NCBI RefSeq assembly: GCF_014216315.1
Contig: NZ_CP045702.1
Location: forward strand, 3,782,001 to 3,846,000
DNA length: 64,000 nt
From: Streptomyces finlayi
GTDB lineage: Bacteria; Actinomycetota; Actinomycetes; Streptomycetales; Streptomycetaceae
Direction: 5' to 3'
Below the pieces are notes generated by a model. The model worked only from the letters and a program-made list of their open reading frames with translations. It had not been told where the DNA came from and did no database searches. The translations under genes were made by a program, and so were the position numbers. Positions 25,922-35,400 of the stretch are shown piece by piece (the first letter of the stretch is position 1; each line of letters opens with the position of its first letter).

Positions 25922-26236
25922 ATGGCACACGCAATGCGACGCCGTTCGTCCGTTTCCCTCTTCGCCACGGATGGCAAGGCTCATCCACTCCAGGACAGCC
26001 TCGTGGCAGTGACCCTGGTGCTGGGCGCACTCGCCTTCGTGACGGCGATGTTCCACAACCTGCACCTGATCAGCTCCTGGGCCGGACTGATCGGAATCCT
26101 TACGGGTGCCTACGGGCAGTACATCTCCGTGACCACACGCGAGAGGTTCCCGCTGATCATCGGACTCGGTGCCTCGGCCATCGGGTTCTTCCTCGGTATG
26201 GCCCACGGCGGCCTCTTCGGCGGCGTCCTGGGCTGA
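25922..26236 (+). CDS. Small conserved membrane protein
   Basis: A 104-residue protein from ATG 25922 with a basic N-terminus ([10 protein letters not shown]) and three hydrophobic segments (about 27-45, 50-68 and 78-100). It ends in a Gly-rich stretch. I do not recognise a functional family; similar short proteins occur at this position in other streptomycetes. It is divergent from rpsF and 130 bases upstream of femX. Confidence 0.75.
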
Positions 26237-26366
26237 GCGGTCCTTCACCCGGCTGCCGAGCCGGGGACCGTGGTGCCAGAACGGGCGCTCCCCGGTCACA
26301 GTAGGCTTCGGCGCGAGAGCCGGAGCCCCTGACCGATGGGGACACACCTGCCGAGGAGCGCCCCGC

Positions 26367-27485
26367 ATGAGCCTGACCCTGAGGACCATCAGCCGAGACC
26401 AGCATCTGGCGTACATCCAGAGCCTGCCCTCGGCCAGTCACTGCCAGGTCCCGGCGTGGGCTGACGTGAAGACCGAATGGCGCTCGGAGAACCTGGGATG
26501 GTTCGACAAGAGCGGCGAGATGGTCGGCGCCGGCTTGGTCCTGTACCGCCAGCTGCCCAAGATCAAGCGCTATCTCGCGTATCTCCCCGAGGGCCCGGTC
26601 ATCAACTGGTACGCACCGAACCTGGACGACTGGCTCCAGCCGATGCTCACCCATCTCAAGCAGCAGGGCGCCTTCTCCGTGAAGATGGGCCCGCCCGTCG
26701 TCATCAGGCGCTGGGACTCGGCCGCCATCAAGTCCGGCATCCAGGACCCCGACGTGAAGCGCCTGCGCGACGTCGAGGCCACTCACATCGAGCCCCGCGC
26801 CTTCGAGGTCTCGGACCGGCTCCGCAAGATGGGCTGGCAGCAGGGCGAGGACGGCGGCGCCGGGTTCGGTGACGTCCAGCCCCGCTACGTCTTCCAGGTC
26901 CCGCTGGCCAACCGTTCCCTCGAAGACGTACTCAAGGGTTTCAACCAGCTGTGGCGCCGCAACATCAAGAAGGCCGACAAGGCCGGTGTCGAGGTGGTCC
27001 AGGGAAGCTACGAGGACCTCGCCGAATGGCAGCGGCTGTACGAGATCACCGCGGTGCGCGACCACTTCCGGCCCCGCCCGCTCTCGTACTTCGAGCGCAT
27101 GTGGAAGGTCCTCAACTCCGAGGACCCCAACCGCATGCGGCTGTACTTCGCACGGCACAACGGGGTGAACCTGTCCGCGGCGACGATGCTCGTCGTCGGC
27201 GGCCACGTCTGGTACTCGTACGGCGCGTCCGACAACATCGGGCGTGAGGTCCGGCCCTCGAACGCGATGCAGTGGCGCATGCTGCGCGACTCGTACGCGA
27301 TGGGCGCCACGGTCTACGACCTGCGCGGCATCAGCGACTCGCTGGACGAGACCGACCACCTCTTCGGCCTGATCCAGTTCAAGGTCGGCACCGGCGGCGA
27401 GGCGGTCGAGTACGTCGGGGAGTGGGACTTCCCGCTCAACAAGCTGCTGCACAAGGCCCTCGACATCTACATGTCGCGCCGCTGA
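26367..27485 (+). CDS. femX: FemX-type peptidyltransferase (peptidoglycan interpeptide bridge)
   Basis: A 372-residue protein of the FemABX family, whose two GNAT-like subdomains transfer an amino acid from aminoacyl-tRNA to the stem-peptide side chain of lipid II. Recognisable segments are [30 protein letters not shown], and the C-terminal [20 protein letters not shown] and [14 protein letters not shown]. Streptomycetes have one Gly bridging LL-diaminopimelate, and FemX adds it. It is followed 76 bases later by an alanine-racemase-like gene, so both may act in wall precursor synthesis. Confidence 0.93.
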
Positions 27486-27561
27486 TCCCCGCGACGCACG
27501 CTTCAGTTCGTTCCGCATACCTCTGATACACCGCAGCCACAAGAAAGGTTCCGGGCCGGCC

Positions 27562-28593
27562 ATGGCGCTCACCCTCTACGTAGACACCGCGCGCTGGCGG
27601 GCGCACCAGAAGTCCGTGCTCGACCAGTTCCCCGGTCTCGTACCGGTCTGCAAGGGCAACGGATACGGCTTCGGCCACGAGCGGCTCGCCGACGAGGCGA
27701 TCCGTTTCGGCTCCGACACGCTCGCGGTAGGGACGACCTACGAGGCAGCTCGTATCAAGGACTGGTTCAGCGGCGACCTGCTGGTCCTCACGCCCTTCCG
27801 GCGGGGCGAGGAGCCGGTGCCGCTCCCGGACCGCGTCATCCGTTCGGTCTCCTCCGTCGACGGTGTGCACGCCCTCGTGGGCGCACGGGTCGTCATCGAG
27901 TGCATGAGCTCGATGAAGCGCCACGGCGTGAAGGAGGAGGAGCTGGGGCAGCTGCACGCCGCCATCGAGGACGTGCGGCTCGAAGGCTTCGCTCTGCACC
28001 TGCCGCTGGACCGCACCGACGGCTCGGACGCGGTGGAGGAGGTCATCGGCTGGATGGACCGGCTGCGCGCGGCAAGGCTGCCGCTGCACACCATGTTCGT
28101 CAGCCATCTGCGCTCCGAGGAACTGGCCCGCCTGCAGCAGCAGTTCCCGCAGACCCGCTTCCGCGCCCGCATCGGTACCCGGCTCTGGCTCGGCGACCAC
28201 GAGGCGACCGAGTACCGGGGCTCCGTCCTCGATGTGACGACGGTCGTCAAGGGGGACCGTTTCGGCTACCGCCAGCAGAAGGCCGCGTCCGACGGCTGGC
28301 TGGTCGTCGTGGCCGGCGGTACGTCCCACGGCGTCGGGCTGGAGGCGCCCAAGGCCCTGCACGGTGTGATGCCCCGCGCCAAGGGCGTGGCCCGTGCCGG
28401 CCTGGCCACGGTCAACCGGAATCTCTCGCCGTTCGTCTGGGCGGGCAAGCAGCGCTGGTTCGCGGAACCCCCGCACATGCAGGTGTCGATCCTGTTCGTG
28501 CCGTCGGACGCGCAGGAGCCGAAGGTCGGCGACGAACTGGTGGCCCATCTGCGCCACACGACCACCCAGTTCGACCGCCTCGTCGACCGCTGA
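27562..28593 (+). CDS. Alanine-racemase-like PLP protein
   Basis: A 343-residue protein with the N-terminal TIM-barrel of fold-type III PLP enzymes. The Schiff-base lysine is K31 in CKGNGYGFGH, equivalent to the lysine of VKANAYGHG in alanine racemase, and the C-terminal beta domain is shortened. Other landmarks are MSSMKRHGV and RIGTRLWLGD. The close placement after femX suggests a role in wall precursor metabolism. Streptomycetes have a separate canonical Alr, so this may be a paralogue with another substrate. Confidence 0.82.
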   Translation: MALTLYVDTARWRAHQKSVLDQFPGLVPVCKGNGYGFGHERLADEAIRFGSDTLAVGTTYEAARIKDWFSGDLLVLTPFRRGEEPVPLPDRVIRSVSSVDGVHALVGARVVIECMSSMKRHGVKEEELGQLHAAIEDVRLEGFALHLPLDRTDGSDAVEEVIGWMDRLRAARLPLHTMFVSHLRSEELARLQQQFPQTRFRARIGTRLWLGDHEATEYRGSVLDVTTVVKGDRFGYRQQKAASDGWLVVVAGGTSHGVGLEAPKALHGVMPRAKGVARAGLATVNRNLSPFVWAGKQRWFAEPPHMQVSILFVPSDAQEPKVGDELVAHLRHTTTQFDRLVDR

Positions 28594-28626
28594 TCCGGCC
28601 CGCCACGTCCGACCGCTGATTCGGCC
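28585..28626. repeat. Tandem duplication of a gene tail
   Basis: GACCGCTGATCCGGCC (28585-28600, including the stop codon of the alanine-racemase-like gene) is repeated as GACCGCTGATTCGGCC (28611-28626), with a 26-base period. Confidence 0.6.
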
Positions 28627-28637
28627 GCTGACCGGCA

Positions 28638-28657
28638 GCGGGGGCCCGGTCCCCCGC
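28638..28657. terminator. GC hairpin between convergent genes
   Basis: GCGGGGG (28638-28644) and CCCCCGC (28651-28657) pair across a 6-base loop between the alanine-racemase-like gene and the glycosyltransferase gene. Confidence 0.55.
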
Positions 28658-28660
28658 GCC

Positions 28661-30163
28661 TCAGTCGGCGGCCGGGCGTCGCGCGGCGCCCCACTCCACA
28701 CGCGGCCCCTCGGCGGTGCGGACTGTGTGCCGTGCCGGGTGAGGCGCCTCTCCGAGGACGAAGACGTCCGGCGCGTCGTCGATCACGCCGCCCGACGGAT
28801 CGTCGGACCCGTCGCGCCGTACGGGGTCGCGTTCCGGCCTGAAAATGTCCCGGACGACGACGGCACAGATGTACAGCGTCCCCAGCAGGTGCAGGGCGAT
28901 CGCGACCTGGTAGCCCTCCTCGGGCAGCCCCTGGTGCTTGTCGCCGCTGGTCGTGTACGCGAGGTACAGCCAGATCCCCAGGAAGTACATGCACTCGCAT
29001 GCCTGCCAGATGAGGAAGTCGCGCCAGCGTGGCCTGGCCAGCGCGACAAGCGGAATGAGCCACAGCACGTACTGGGGTGAGTACACCTTGTTCGTCAGGA
29101 CGAAGGCCGCCACGAGCAGAAGCGCGAGCTGCGCGAAACGCGGCCGGCGCGGGGCGGCCAGGGTCAGCCCCGCCAGCGCCAGGACGGCCACCACCATCAG
29201 CAGGGTGGAACCCATGTTCACCGTGTCCACGTCGATGGCCATGCCCGTACGCTGCGTGATGACCAGCCAGAACGAACCGAAGTCGAGCGGCCGTTCCCGG
29301 TTGAAGGTGTAGAACCTCTTCCAGCCTTCCGGGGCGAACACCATCACGGGCAGATTCACCGCCAGCCAGGCGGCGGCCGCGCCCAGCACCGCATGGAAGA
29401 ACGCCTTCCACTTCCCTGCCCGCCAGCACAGCAGCAGGACCGGCCAGAGCAGCAGCGCGGGATAGAACTTCGCGGCCGTCGCCAGGCCGATGAGGAGGCC
29501 GAACGCGAGGGCGCGCCCCCGGGACCACATCAGCATCGCCGCGGCCGTCAGGGCGACGGCCAGCAGGTCCCAGTTGATCGTGGCGGTGAGTGCCAGGGCA
29601 GGCGCCAGGGCGACCAGCAGGCCGTCCCAGGGGCGGCGGCGGTGGGTACGCGCGACGCACACCGCGGTGACGACGGCGCAGAACATCAGCATGCCCGCGT
29701 TGACCATCCAGTACATCTGCTCGCGCTGCTGGACGGGGTCGCTGTCGGGCGTCAGCGTGAGCCAGGCCGCGATCTGCATGAACAGACCGGTCAGGACGGG
29801 GTACTCGAGGTACTTCATGTCGCCGGGAAGCTGATCGAAGTACGGCACGAGACCTTCGGCGAAGCCGCGTCCGATGTACAGATGCGGAATGTCGGAGTAG
29901 CAGGCGTGCGTGTACTGCGAAGTGGTACCCCGGAACCAGGCCCATTCGTAGCAGGGGATCTTCTGGACTATGCCGAGTGCGAACAGGCCGATCGCGACCA
30001 GCGCGATGACCCGCACGGGTGTCAGAGGGCCCTTGCCGAGCAGCGCCCGGCGTCCCACTCGTCCGCCGATCAGTTCACTGCCCGCCGCGGCGACCTCGTC
30101 CTGGTGCGTGGGCCGTACGACGGGCCGCTCCTGATCCACGCTCGTTTCCTCTGCGCTTGGCAT
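28661..30163 (-). CDS. GT87-type polyprenol-phosphate glycosyltransferase
   Basis: A 500-residue membrane protein read from ATG 30161-30163. About ten transmembrane helices follow a 45-residue cytoplasmic N-terminus. The extracytoplasmic loop after the first helix includes YLEYPVLTGLF, the DUF2029/GT87 signature. Motifs NWDLLAVAL and AAKFYPALLLWPVLLL fit polyprenyl-phosphate-mannose-dependent alpha-mannosyltransferases of the GT-C fold. The acceptor, perhaps a lipoglycan or wall polymer, is unknown. It follows the penicillin-binding protein gene on the same strand but behind a strong terminator. Confidence 0.85.
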   Translation of the reverse strand: MPSAEETSVDQERPVVRPTHQDEVAAAGSELIGGRVGRRALLGKGPLTPVRVIALVAIGLFALGIVQKIPCYEWAWFRGTTSQYTHACYSDIPHLYIGRGFAEGLVPYFDQLPGDMKYLEYPVLTGLFMQIAAWLTLTPDSDPVQQREQMYWMVNAGMLMFCAVVTAVCVARTHRRRPWDGLLVALAPALALTATINWDLLAVALTAAAMLMWSRGRALAFGLLIGLATAAKFYPALLLWPVLLLCWRAGKWKAFFHAVLGAAAAWLAVNLPVMVFAPEGWKRFYTFNRERPLDFGSFWLVITQRTGMAIDVDTVNMGSTLLMVVAVLALAGLTLAAPRRPRFAQLALLLVAAFVLTNKVYSPQYVLWLIPLVALARPRWRDFLIWQACECMYFLGIWLYLAYTTSGDKHQGLPEEGYQVAIALHLLGTLYICAVVVRDIFRPERDPVRRDGSDDPSGGVIDDAPDVFVLGEAPHPARHTVRTAEGPRVEWGAARRPAAD

Positions 30164-30216
30164 GCCGCACATCCTGCCGTACGGGGCTGTGCCCGAGGTG
30201 AGGCCGCCCCGGGACA

Positions 30217-30258
30217 CGGCGAGGGCCGCCGCACCGGGTGGTGCGGCGGCCCTCGCCG
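30217..30258 (-). terminator. Terminator of the penicillin-binding protein gene
   Basis: A 19-bp perfect stem (30217-30235 with 30240-30258) with a GGGT loop, 38 bases past the stop codon. Confidence 0.8.
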
Positions 30259-30296
30259 TCGTACTGAGCAGGCCCGTGGCCGGGCGGTCTGCGGGG

Positions 30297-33035
30297 CTAT
30301 CCGCCGCCCCCGAAGAGTCCGCCGTTTCCGTTGCCGTTCCCGCCGTTCTCGGTGCCGTCGGTCGTGTCACCCGTGGTCCCGGTCGTATCGGCTCCTTCGG
30401 CGGTGCCTGCCGTATCGCCTCCCTCGACCGTGCCCTCGGTGGTCCCGCCGTCGTCCGTACCGGCGTTGGCGCCGCCGTTGTCCTTGCAGTCGTCCGAGCC
30501 CAACATGTCGCAGGTGTCGGTCGGCGTGGGAGTGGTCGGGGAAGGAGTCGTCGGCGACGGCGACGGGGTCGTCGGCTCGGGAGAGGGTGTCGGGGGCACC
30601 GTCTCGGTCGGAACCGGCTTCGGGCTGGCCGCACCGCCGCCGTACATCTTCTCGCCCCAGGGCTGAGGCTTCGGGAAGTTCTTGACCTTCTGGCCCTTCA
30701 TCGCCTCGGCCATGAAGTCGTGCCAGATCTGCGCGGGGAACGAGGCACCGTGGATCTCCTTCTCGCCACCGGTGCCGTACATCTCGAGGAACTCGCGCTT
30801 CTTGTTCTTCTCGTCGTCGTCCATGCGGAACATGCTGATGGCGGTGGAGAGCTGCGGGGTGTAGCCGACGAACCACGCCGAACGGTTACCGTCCGTCGTA
30901 CCCGTCTTCCCCGCCACGTCGCGGCCGGGCAGCTTCGCCGGCGTACCCGTTCCGTTCTCGACGACGTTCTTCAGCACATCGGTGACGTTGTCCGCGATGA
31001 TCGGATCGAGCGCACGCTTCCGCTTCGACGCGTGCTGGTAGACGGGCGCCCCCTTCTGCAGGACCTTGGTGACGGAGAAGGGTTCGCGCTGCAAACCACT
31101 GGTGGCGAAGGTCGCGTAGGCGCCCGCCATCCGGATGGCGCTCGGCGAGGACGTACCGATGGAGAACGACGGAACGTTCGAGTCGGCCATGTAGTCGTCG
31201 TCGCGCAGTCCGACAGCCATGGCGACGTCCTTCACCTTGTCGGTGCCGACGTCCATACCGAGCTGCACGAAGGGGGAGTTGGCTGACTGCTCCATCGCCT
31301 TGCGCAGGTCGATGTCGCCGTAGGACTCGTCGCCGTCGTTGGTCTGGAGCCACGGCTTGTCGTCGTCGCCCCTCCACACCCCGCCGTTGTACTTCTTGAT
31401 CTCCAGCAGGTTGTCGCCGTTGTAGATGCTCTTCGGGGAGACCGGCGTACGCTCCGACTTCTCCTGTACCTCACCGAGTGCGGGGTCGCGCTTCCCGTAC
31501 TCCATCGCGGCGGCCAGCACGAACGGCTTGAAGGTCGAGCCCACCTGCGCACCGGTCGGATCCGCGTTGTTGGTGTAGTGCTTGGTCGCGTCCCGGCCGC
31601 CGTACGTGGCTTCGATCGCGCCGGTGCTCGGGTTGATCGAGGCACCGCCGAACTGGACGTGAGTGTCCTTGTCGGGGCGCTTCTCAGGGGCGATGTTCGC
31701 CTTGTCCACGTCCTCGACGGCCTTGACGAGCTGCTTGACCCGGTCTTCCTTGAAGGTCGTGTGGATCTCGTACCCGCCCTGGGCGAGCTGCTCGGAGGTG
31801 ATGTCGGTGTTGTTGAGGACGTACGACTTGGCGAGGTCGACCAGATATCCGGTCTGACCGCCCAGCTGGGCGTTCTGGCGGGGCGGCAGCGGCATGGGGA
31901 ACGTGTCGTACGTGTCGCGCTCCGCCTGCTCCATCCGGTTGTCCTTGACCTGCTCGTCAAGGATCCACTTCCAGCGGTCCTCCGCCCGCTTCCTGTTCTT
32001 CTCCTTCGTGGCCCTCTCCCGGTCGACCTCAGGAGCACCGGCCGGGTCGAAGTAGGTCGCACCCTTGAGCAGCGTGGCCAGGAAGGCGCACTCGCTCGGG
32101 TCCAGGTCCTTGGCGTCCTTCTTGTAGTACGTACGGGCCGCGGCCTGAAGCCCCCAGGCGCCCCGGCCGTAGTACGAGACGTTCAGATAACCGGCCATGA
32201 CGTCCCGCTTGTCCATCTCCCCTCCGACCTTGAGGGTGATGAAGAGCTCCTGGAACTTCCGGCTGAGGGTCTGGTCCTGGGAGAGCCTCGAGTTCTTCAC
32301 GTACTGCTGGGTGATGGTCGAGCCGCCCTGGGTCTCACCGCCCTTGGCCATGTTGAAGAGCGCTCGGGCGATACCCATGGGGTCGATGCCCTTGTCGTCC
32401 TCGAACGACTTGTTCTCGGCCGAGATGACGGCGTTCCGCATGGCCGTCGGAATCTGCTCGTAGCTGATCTCCTGGCGGTTGACCTCACCACCGGTGGCGA
32501 CGAGCTGCGTGCCGTCCGCCCAGTAGTAGACGTTGTTCTGGGCTTTGGCTGCCTTGTTGATGGTCGGCGTCGTGACCATCGCGTACGAAATGCCGGCCAC
32601 GCCCATCAGAAGGCCCAGGAAGCTGAGACACACCCCGGAGACGAGCTTCCACGACGGCACCCAGCGCCGGAAGCCGTACTCCCCGGAGCGCGGGTAGTCG
32701 ATGAAGCGCTTCTTGCCGGGAGGACCACCCGGGCCTCCCCGGCCGCGGCCGGGGAGGTCGTGGCCCCCGCCGCCTCCACCTCGCCGACGGCCACCGGCAC
32801 CGGCCCCGGAGCTGAGCTCCTCGGCGCCTCTTCGGCGTCCACCGCCGCGCTGGGCGGCACGGCGGGCCTCGGCGCGGCTGCCGTACTGGCGTTCCTCGCC
32901 GTGTGCGTCGGAAGGTGATTCATTGGTAACACTGCGTGACGACGTTTCGCGGCGCCCTGCAGGCTGGGCGGCTCGTCTGGCCGCTGCGCGTCCGCCACCT
33001 TGCGGTTGGGACGTTTTGCGACGGTGCTCGCTCAT
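30297..33035 (-). CDS. Class A penicillin-binding protein (transglycosylase-transpeptidase)
   Basis: A 912-residue bifunctional enzyme. A basic, Gly-rich cytoplasmic tail (1-128) precedes one membrane anchor (about 129-153). The GT51 transglycosylase follows, with catalytic E207 (ENKSFEDDKG) and GGSTITQQ (237-244). The transpeptidase has S500 in STFK, S584-A-N586 and K710-T-G. The tail from about 800 is Pro/Thr/Ser then Gly/Thr/Asp-rich and extracytoplasmic, with two Cys (CDMLGSDDC). It polymerises and crosslinks peptidoglycan. The long charged head and tail may position it at hyphal tips or septa. Confidence 0.95.
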   Translation of the reverse strand: MSEHRRKTSQPQGGGRAAARRAAQPAGRRETSSRSVTNESPSDAHGEERQYGSRAEARRAAQRGGGRRRGAEELSSGAGAGGRRRGGGGGGHDLPGRGRGGPGGPPGKKRFIDYPRSGEYGFRRWVPSWKLVSGVCLSFLGLLMGVAGISYAMVTTPTINKAAKAQNNVYYWADGTQLVATGGEVNRQEISYEQIPTAMRNAVISAENKSFEDDKGIDPMGIARALFNMAKGGETQGGSTITQQYVKNSRLSQDQTLSRKFQELFITLKVGGEMDKRDVMAGYLNVSYYGRGAWGLQAAARTYYKKDAKDLDPSECAFLATLLKGATYFDPAGAPEVDRERATKEKNRKRAEDRWKWILDEQVKDNRMEQAERDTYDTFPMPLPPRQNAQLGGQTGYLVDLAKSYVLNNTDITSEQLAQGGYEIHTTFKEDRVKQLVKAVEDVDKANIAPEKRPDKDTHVQFGGASINPSTGAIEATYGGRDATKHYTNNADPTGAQVGSTFKPFVLAAAMEYGKRDPALGEVQEKSERTPVSPKSIYNGDNLLEIKKYNGGVWRGDDDKPWLQTNDGDESYGDIDLRKAMEQSANSPFVQLGMDVGTDKVKDVAMAVGLRDDDYMADSNVPSFSIGTSSPSAIRMAGAYATFATSGLQREPFSVTKVLQKGAPVYQHASKRKRALDPIIADNVTDVLKNVVENGTGTPAKLPGRDVAGKTGTTDGNRSAWFVGYTPQLSTAISMFRMDDDEKNKKREFLEMYGTGGEKEIHGASFPAQIWHDFMAEAMKGQKVKNFPKPQPWGEKMYGGGAASPKPVPTETVPPTPSPEPTTPSPSPTTPSPTTPTPTDTCDMLGSDDCKDNGGANAGTDDGGTTEGTVEGGDTAGTAEGADTTGTTGDTTDGTENGGNGNGNGGLFGGGG

Positions 33036-33424
33036 CGAACGACTACTCCTCGGGCAGGCGAGAGCGCCTGGAAGCGGCAGTTGAGATCCGGTCCCCCCGA
33101 ATTGCGGACGAACCCTGCGGAGGGCTCACCCGCAGCACATCCGGCAGTCCGCGAAGACTGACGCTCACTAGCGCCTCGCGGTTCCCGGTGGTCTGCATGG
33201 CGCCCAGACTACGCACGGCCAAAACGCACCTAGCACCGAACTCCACCCCAAACGACGCAAGTCGCTTCCTACGAATTAGTGATGTGACGCCGCTCACGAA
33301 GGCTCCCCTTGTCGAAGTGGGCCGACCGATCTATCGTGCTGATGTATCGAGTCGATACATCAGCGCGGCATAAGTTCCACTCAAAAGCTCAGCAGGAGCA
33401 TCCGGAGAAGGAAGGGGGGCGAAG
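33036..33424. promoter_or_regulatory. Divergent region between the penicillin-binding protein and PadR genes
   Basis: A 389-base gap with no convincing gene; a minus-strand frame at 33043-33297 lacks a ribosome-binding site and known homology. The PadR operator candidate lies at 33338-33364. Confidence 0.5.
33338..33364. promoter_or_regulatory. Perfect 13-1-13 palindrome, candidate PadR operator
   Basis: GCTGATGTATCGA and TCGATACATCAGC flank a single G, 61 bases before the PadR start codon. The core TGTATCGA-G-TCGATACA is AT-richer than its surroundings, as expected for a promoter-overlapping operator. Confidence 0.75.
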
Positions 33425-34132
33425 GTGAGCAGACGCTCAGGCATCCTCGAATTCGCCGTACTCGGCCTGCTCCGCGAATCCCCGATGCACGGGTACGAGC
33501 TGCGCAAGCGCCTCAACACCTCACTCGGGATCTTCCGCGCCTTCAGTTACGGCACCCTCTACCCCTGCCTCAAGACGCTGGTCACCCAGGGCTGGTTGAT
33601 CGAAGAACCGGGAAATGTCCCGGCAGACCTTCCTCCCGCCGCGGCCAGGGCGGTCGCGCCCGCTTCTTCACTCGCGGGACGCCGGGCCAAGATCGTCTAC
33701 CGGTTGACGGCAGAAGGTAAGGAGCACTTCGAGGAGCTCCTCTCGCACACCGGCCCGGACTCCTGGGAGGACGAGCACTTCGCGGCTCGTTTCGCCTTCT
33801 TCGGGCAGACGGAGCGAGAAGTGCGGATGCGGGTGCTGGAGGGCCGCCGCAGCAGGCTCGAGGAGCGTCTCGAGAAGATGCGCGCCTCGCTCGCCCGCAC
33901 CCGTGAACGACTCGACGACTACACGCTTGAGCTGCAGCGGCACGGCATGGAGTCCGTGGAGCGCGAAGTGCGCTGGCTGAACGAGCTCATCGAGAGCGAA
34001 CGCTCGGGAAGGGACCAGCGAAGGTCCCCGGCCGAGGGCTCGCCTCAGCAGGACACATCAGCAGAAGCGGGCGGCCTGCCCCGGCACCGGGATTCCACCC
34101 GGCCGGATCCGTCCGACGACACCACCAAGTGA
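33425..34132 (+). CDS. PadR family transcriptional regulator
   Basis: A 235-residue protein from GTG 33425 behind GGAAGGGGGG. The PadR winged helix is at residues 1-100 (ILEFAVLGLLRESPMHGYEL; SYGTLYPCLKTLVTQGWL), with an insertion of about 30 residues in the wing. A coiled-coil dimerisation helix spans about 135-200 and an acidic, disordered tail follows. A 27-bp palindrome just upstream is its likely operator. The inositol-phosphate synthase gene begins 62 bases after its stop on the same strand, so PadR may regulate inositol synthesis. The coupling is inferred from position only. Confidence 0.9.
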   Translation: MSRRSGILEFAVLGLLRESPMHGYELRKRLNTSLGIFRAFSYGTLYPCLKTLVTQGWLIEEPGNVPADLPPAAARAVAPASSLAGRRAKIVYRLTAEGKEHFEELLSHTGPDSWEDEHFAARFAFFGQTEREVRMRVLEGRRSRLEERLEKMRASLARTRERLDDYTLELQRHGMESVEREVRWLNELIESERSGRDQRRSPAEGSPQQDTSAEAGGLPRHRDSTRPDPSDDTTK

Positions 34133-34194
34133 AAACCCCGCAGGTCCGCAAGGCCTCAGCGGGGAACACCGAGAACACACAGGGAGCAATCGGC

Positions 34195-35277
34195 ATGGGT
34201 TCGGTTCGCGTAGCCATCGTTGGTGTAGGCAACTGCGCCGCCTCGCTGGTGCAGGGCGTCGAGTACTACAAGGACGCCGATCCGGCCGGCAAGGTGCCCG
34301 GTCTGATGCACGTCCAGTTCGGCGAGTACCACGTCAGCGACGTCGAGTTCGTCGCCGCCTTCGACGTCGACGCGAAGAAGGTCGGCCTCGACCTCGCGGA
34401 CGCCATCGGCGCCAGTGAGAACAACACCATCAAGATCGCCGATGTGCCGAACACGGGCGTGACCGTTCAGCGCGGCCACACCCACGACGGTCTGGGCAAG
34501 TACTACCGCGAGACGATCGAGGAGTCCGCCGAGGCCCCGGTCGACATCGTCCAGGTCCTCAGGGACAAGCAGGTCGACGTCCTCGTCTGCTACCTGCCCG
34601 TCGGTTCCGAGGTCGCTGCGAAGTTCTACGCGCAGTGCGCCATCGACGCCAAGGTCGCGTTCGTCAACGCTCTCCCGGTCTTCATCGCCGGCACCAAGGA
34701 GTGGGCCGACAAGTTCACCGAGGCCGGTGTCCCGATCATCGGTGACGACATCAAGTCCCAGGTCGGCGCCACCATCACGCACCGCGTGATGGCGAAGCTC
34801 TTCGAGGACCGCGGTGTCATCCTGGACCGCACGATGCAGCTGAACGTCGGCGGCAACATGGACTTCAAGAACATGCTCGAGCGTGAGCGCCTGGAGTCCA
34901 AGAAGATCTCGAAGACGCAGGCCGTCACCTCGCAGATCCGCGACCGTGAGATGGGTGCGGACAACGTACACATCGGCCCGTCGGACTACGTGGCCTGGCT
35001 GGACGACCGCAAGTGGGCGTACGTGCGCCTCGAGGGCCGCGCGTTCGGTGACGTTCCCCTGAACCTCGAGTACAAGCTCGAGGTCTGGGACTCCCCGAAC
35101 TCCGCCGGTGTCATCATCGACGCCGTGCGCGCTGCGAAGATCGCCAAGGACCGCGGCATCGGTGGCCCGATCCTCTCCGCATCCTCGTACTTCATGAAGT
35201 CCCCGCCGGTGCAGTACTTCGACGACGAGGCCGCCGCCAACGTCGAGAAGTTCATCTCGGGCGAGCTCGAGCGCTGA
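34195..35277 (+). CDS. ino1: Inositol-3-phosphate synthase
   Basis: A 360-residue NAD-dependent enzyme from ATG 34195 behind AGGGAG. It converts glucose 6-phosphate to inositol 3-phosphate, the first step to mycothiol and phosphatidylinositol in actinomycetes. The NAD site is VGVGNCAASLVQG (residues 9-21), and the catalytic core holds GDDIKSQVGATITHR, LNVGGNMDFKNM and SKKISKTQAV. Length and motifs are those of the prokaryotic short form. It is preceded by padR and followed by a strong terminator. Confidence 0.96.
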   Translation: MGSVRVAIVGVGNCAASLVQGVEYYKDADPAGKVPGLMHVQFGEYHVSDVEFVAAFDVDAKKVGLDLADAIGASENNTIKIADVPNTGVTVQRGHTHDGLGKYYRETIEESAEAPVDIVQVLRDKQVDVLVCYLPVGSEVAAKFYAQCAIDAKVAFVNALPVFIAGTKEWADKFTEAGVPIIGDDIKSQVGATITHRVMAKLFEDRGVILDRTMQLNVGGNMDFKNMLERERLESKKISKTQAVTSQIRDREMGADNVHIGPSDYVAWLDDRKWAYVRLEGRAFGDVPLNLEYKLEVWDSPNSAGVIIDAVRAAKIAKDRGIGGPILSASSYFMKSPPVQYFDDEAAANVEKFISGELER

Positions 35278-35342
35278 GCAGCCGTTCACGGCGCACAGCC
35301 TGACGGGGGCGAAGAGCGGTAACGCATACCCCCCTTCCACAT

Positions 35343-35381
35343 GTTGAGGGTCCCCGGGCAATCCGCCCGGGGACCCTCAAC
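35343..35381 (+). terminator. Terminator after inositol-phosphate synthase
   Basis: A 17-bp perfect stem (35343-35359 with 35365-35381) and 5-base loop, 65 bases past the stop. It ends only 19 bases before the MFS start codon, so that gene's promoter must overlap it or lie upstream. Confidence 0.75.
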
Positions 35382-35400
35382 GTGTGTGACGCTTGCTCAC

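Noticed and set aside
33043..33297. 84-codon minus-strand frame upstream of the penicillin-binding protein gene
   Set aside because: No ribosome-binding site, no family, and unconvincing codon pattern; more likely the leader and promoter region.
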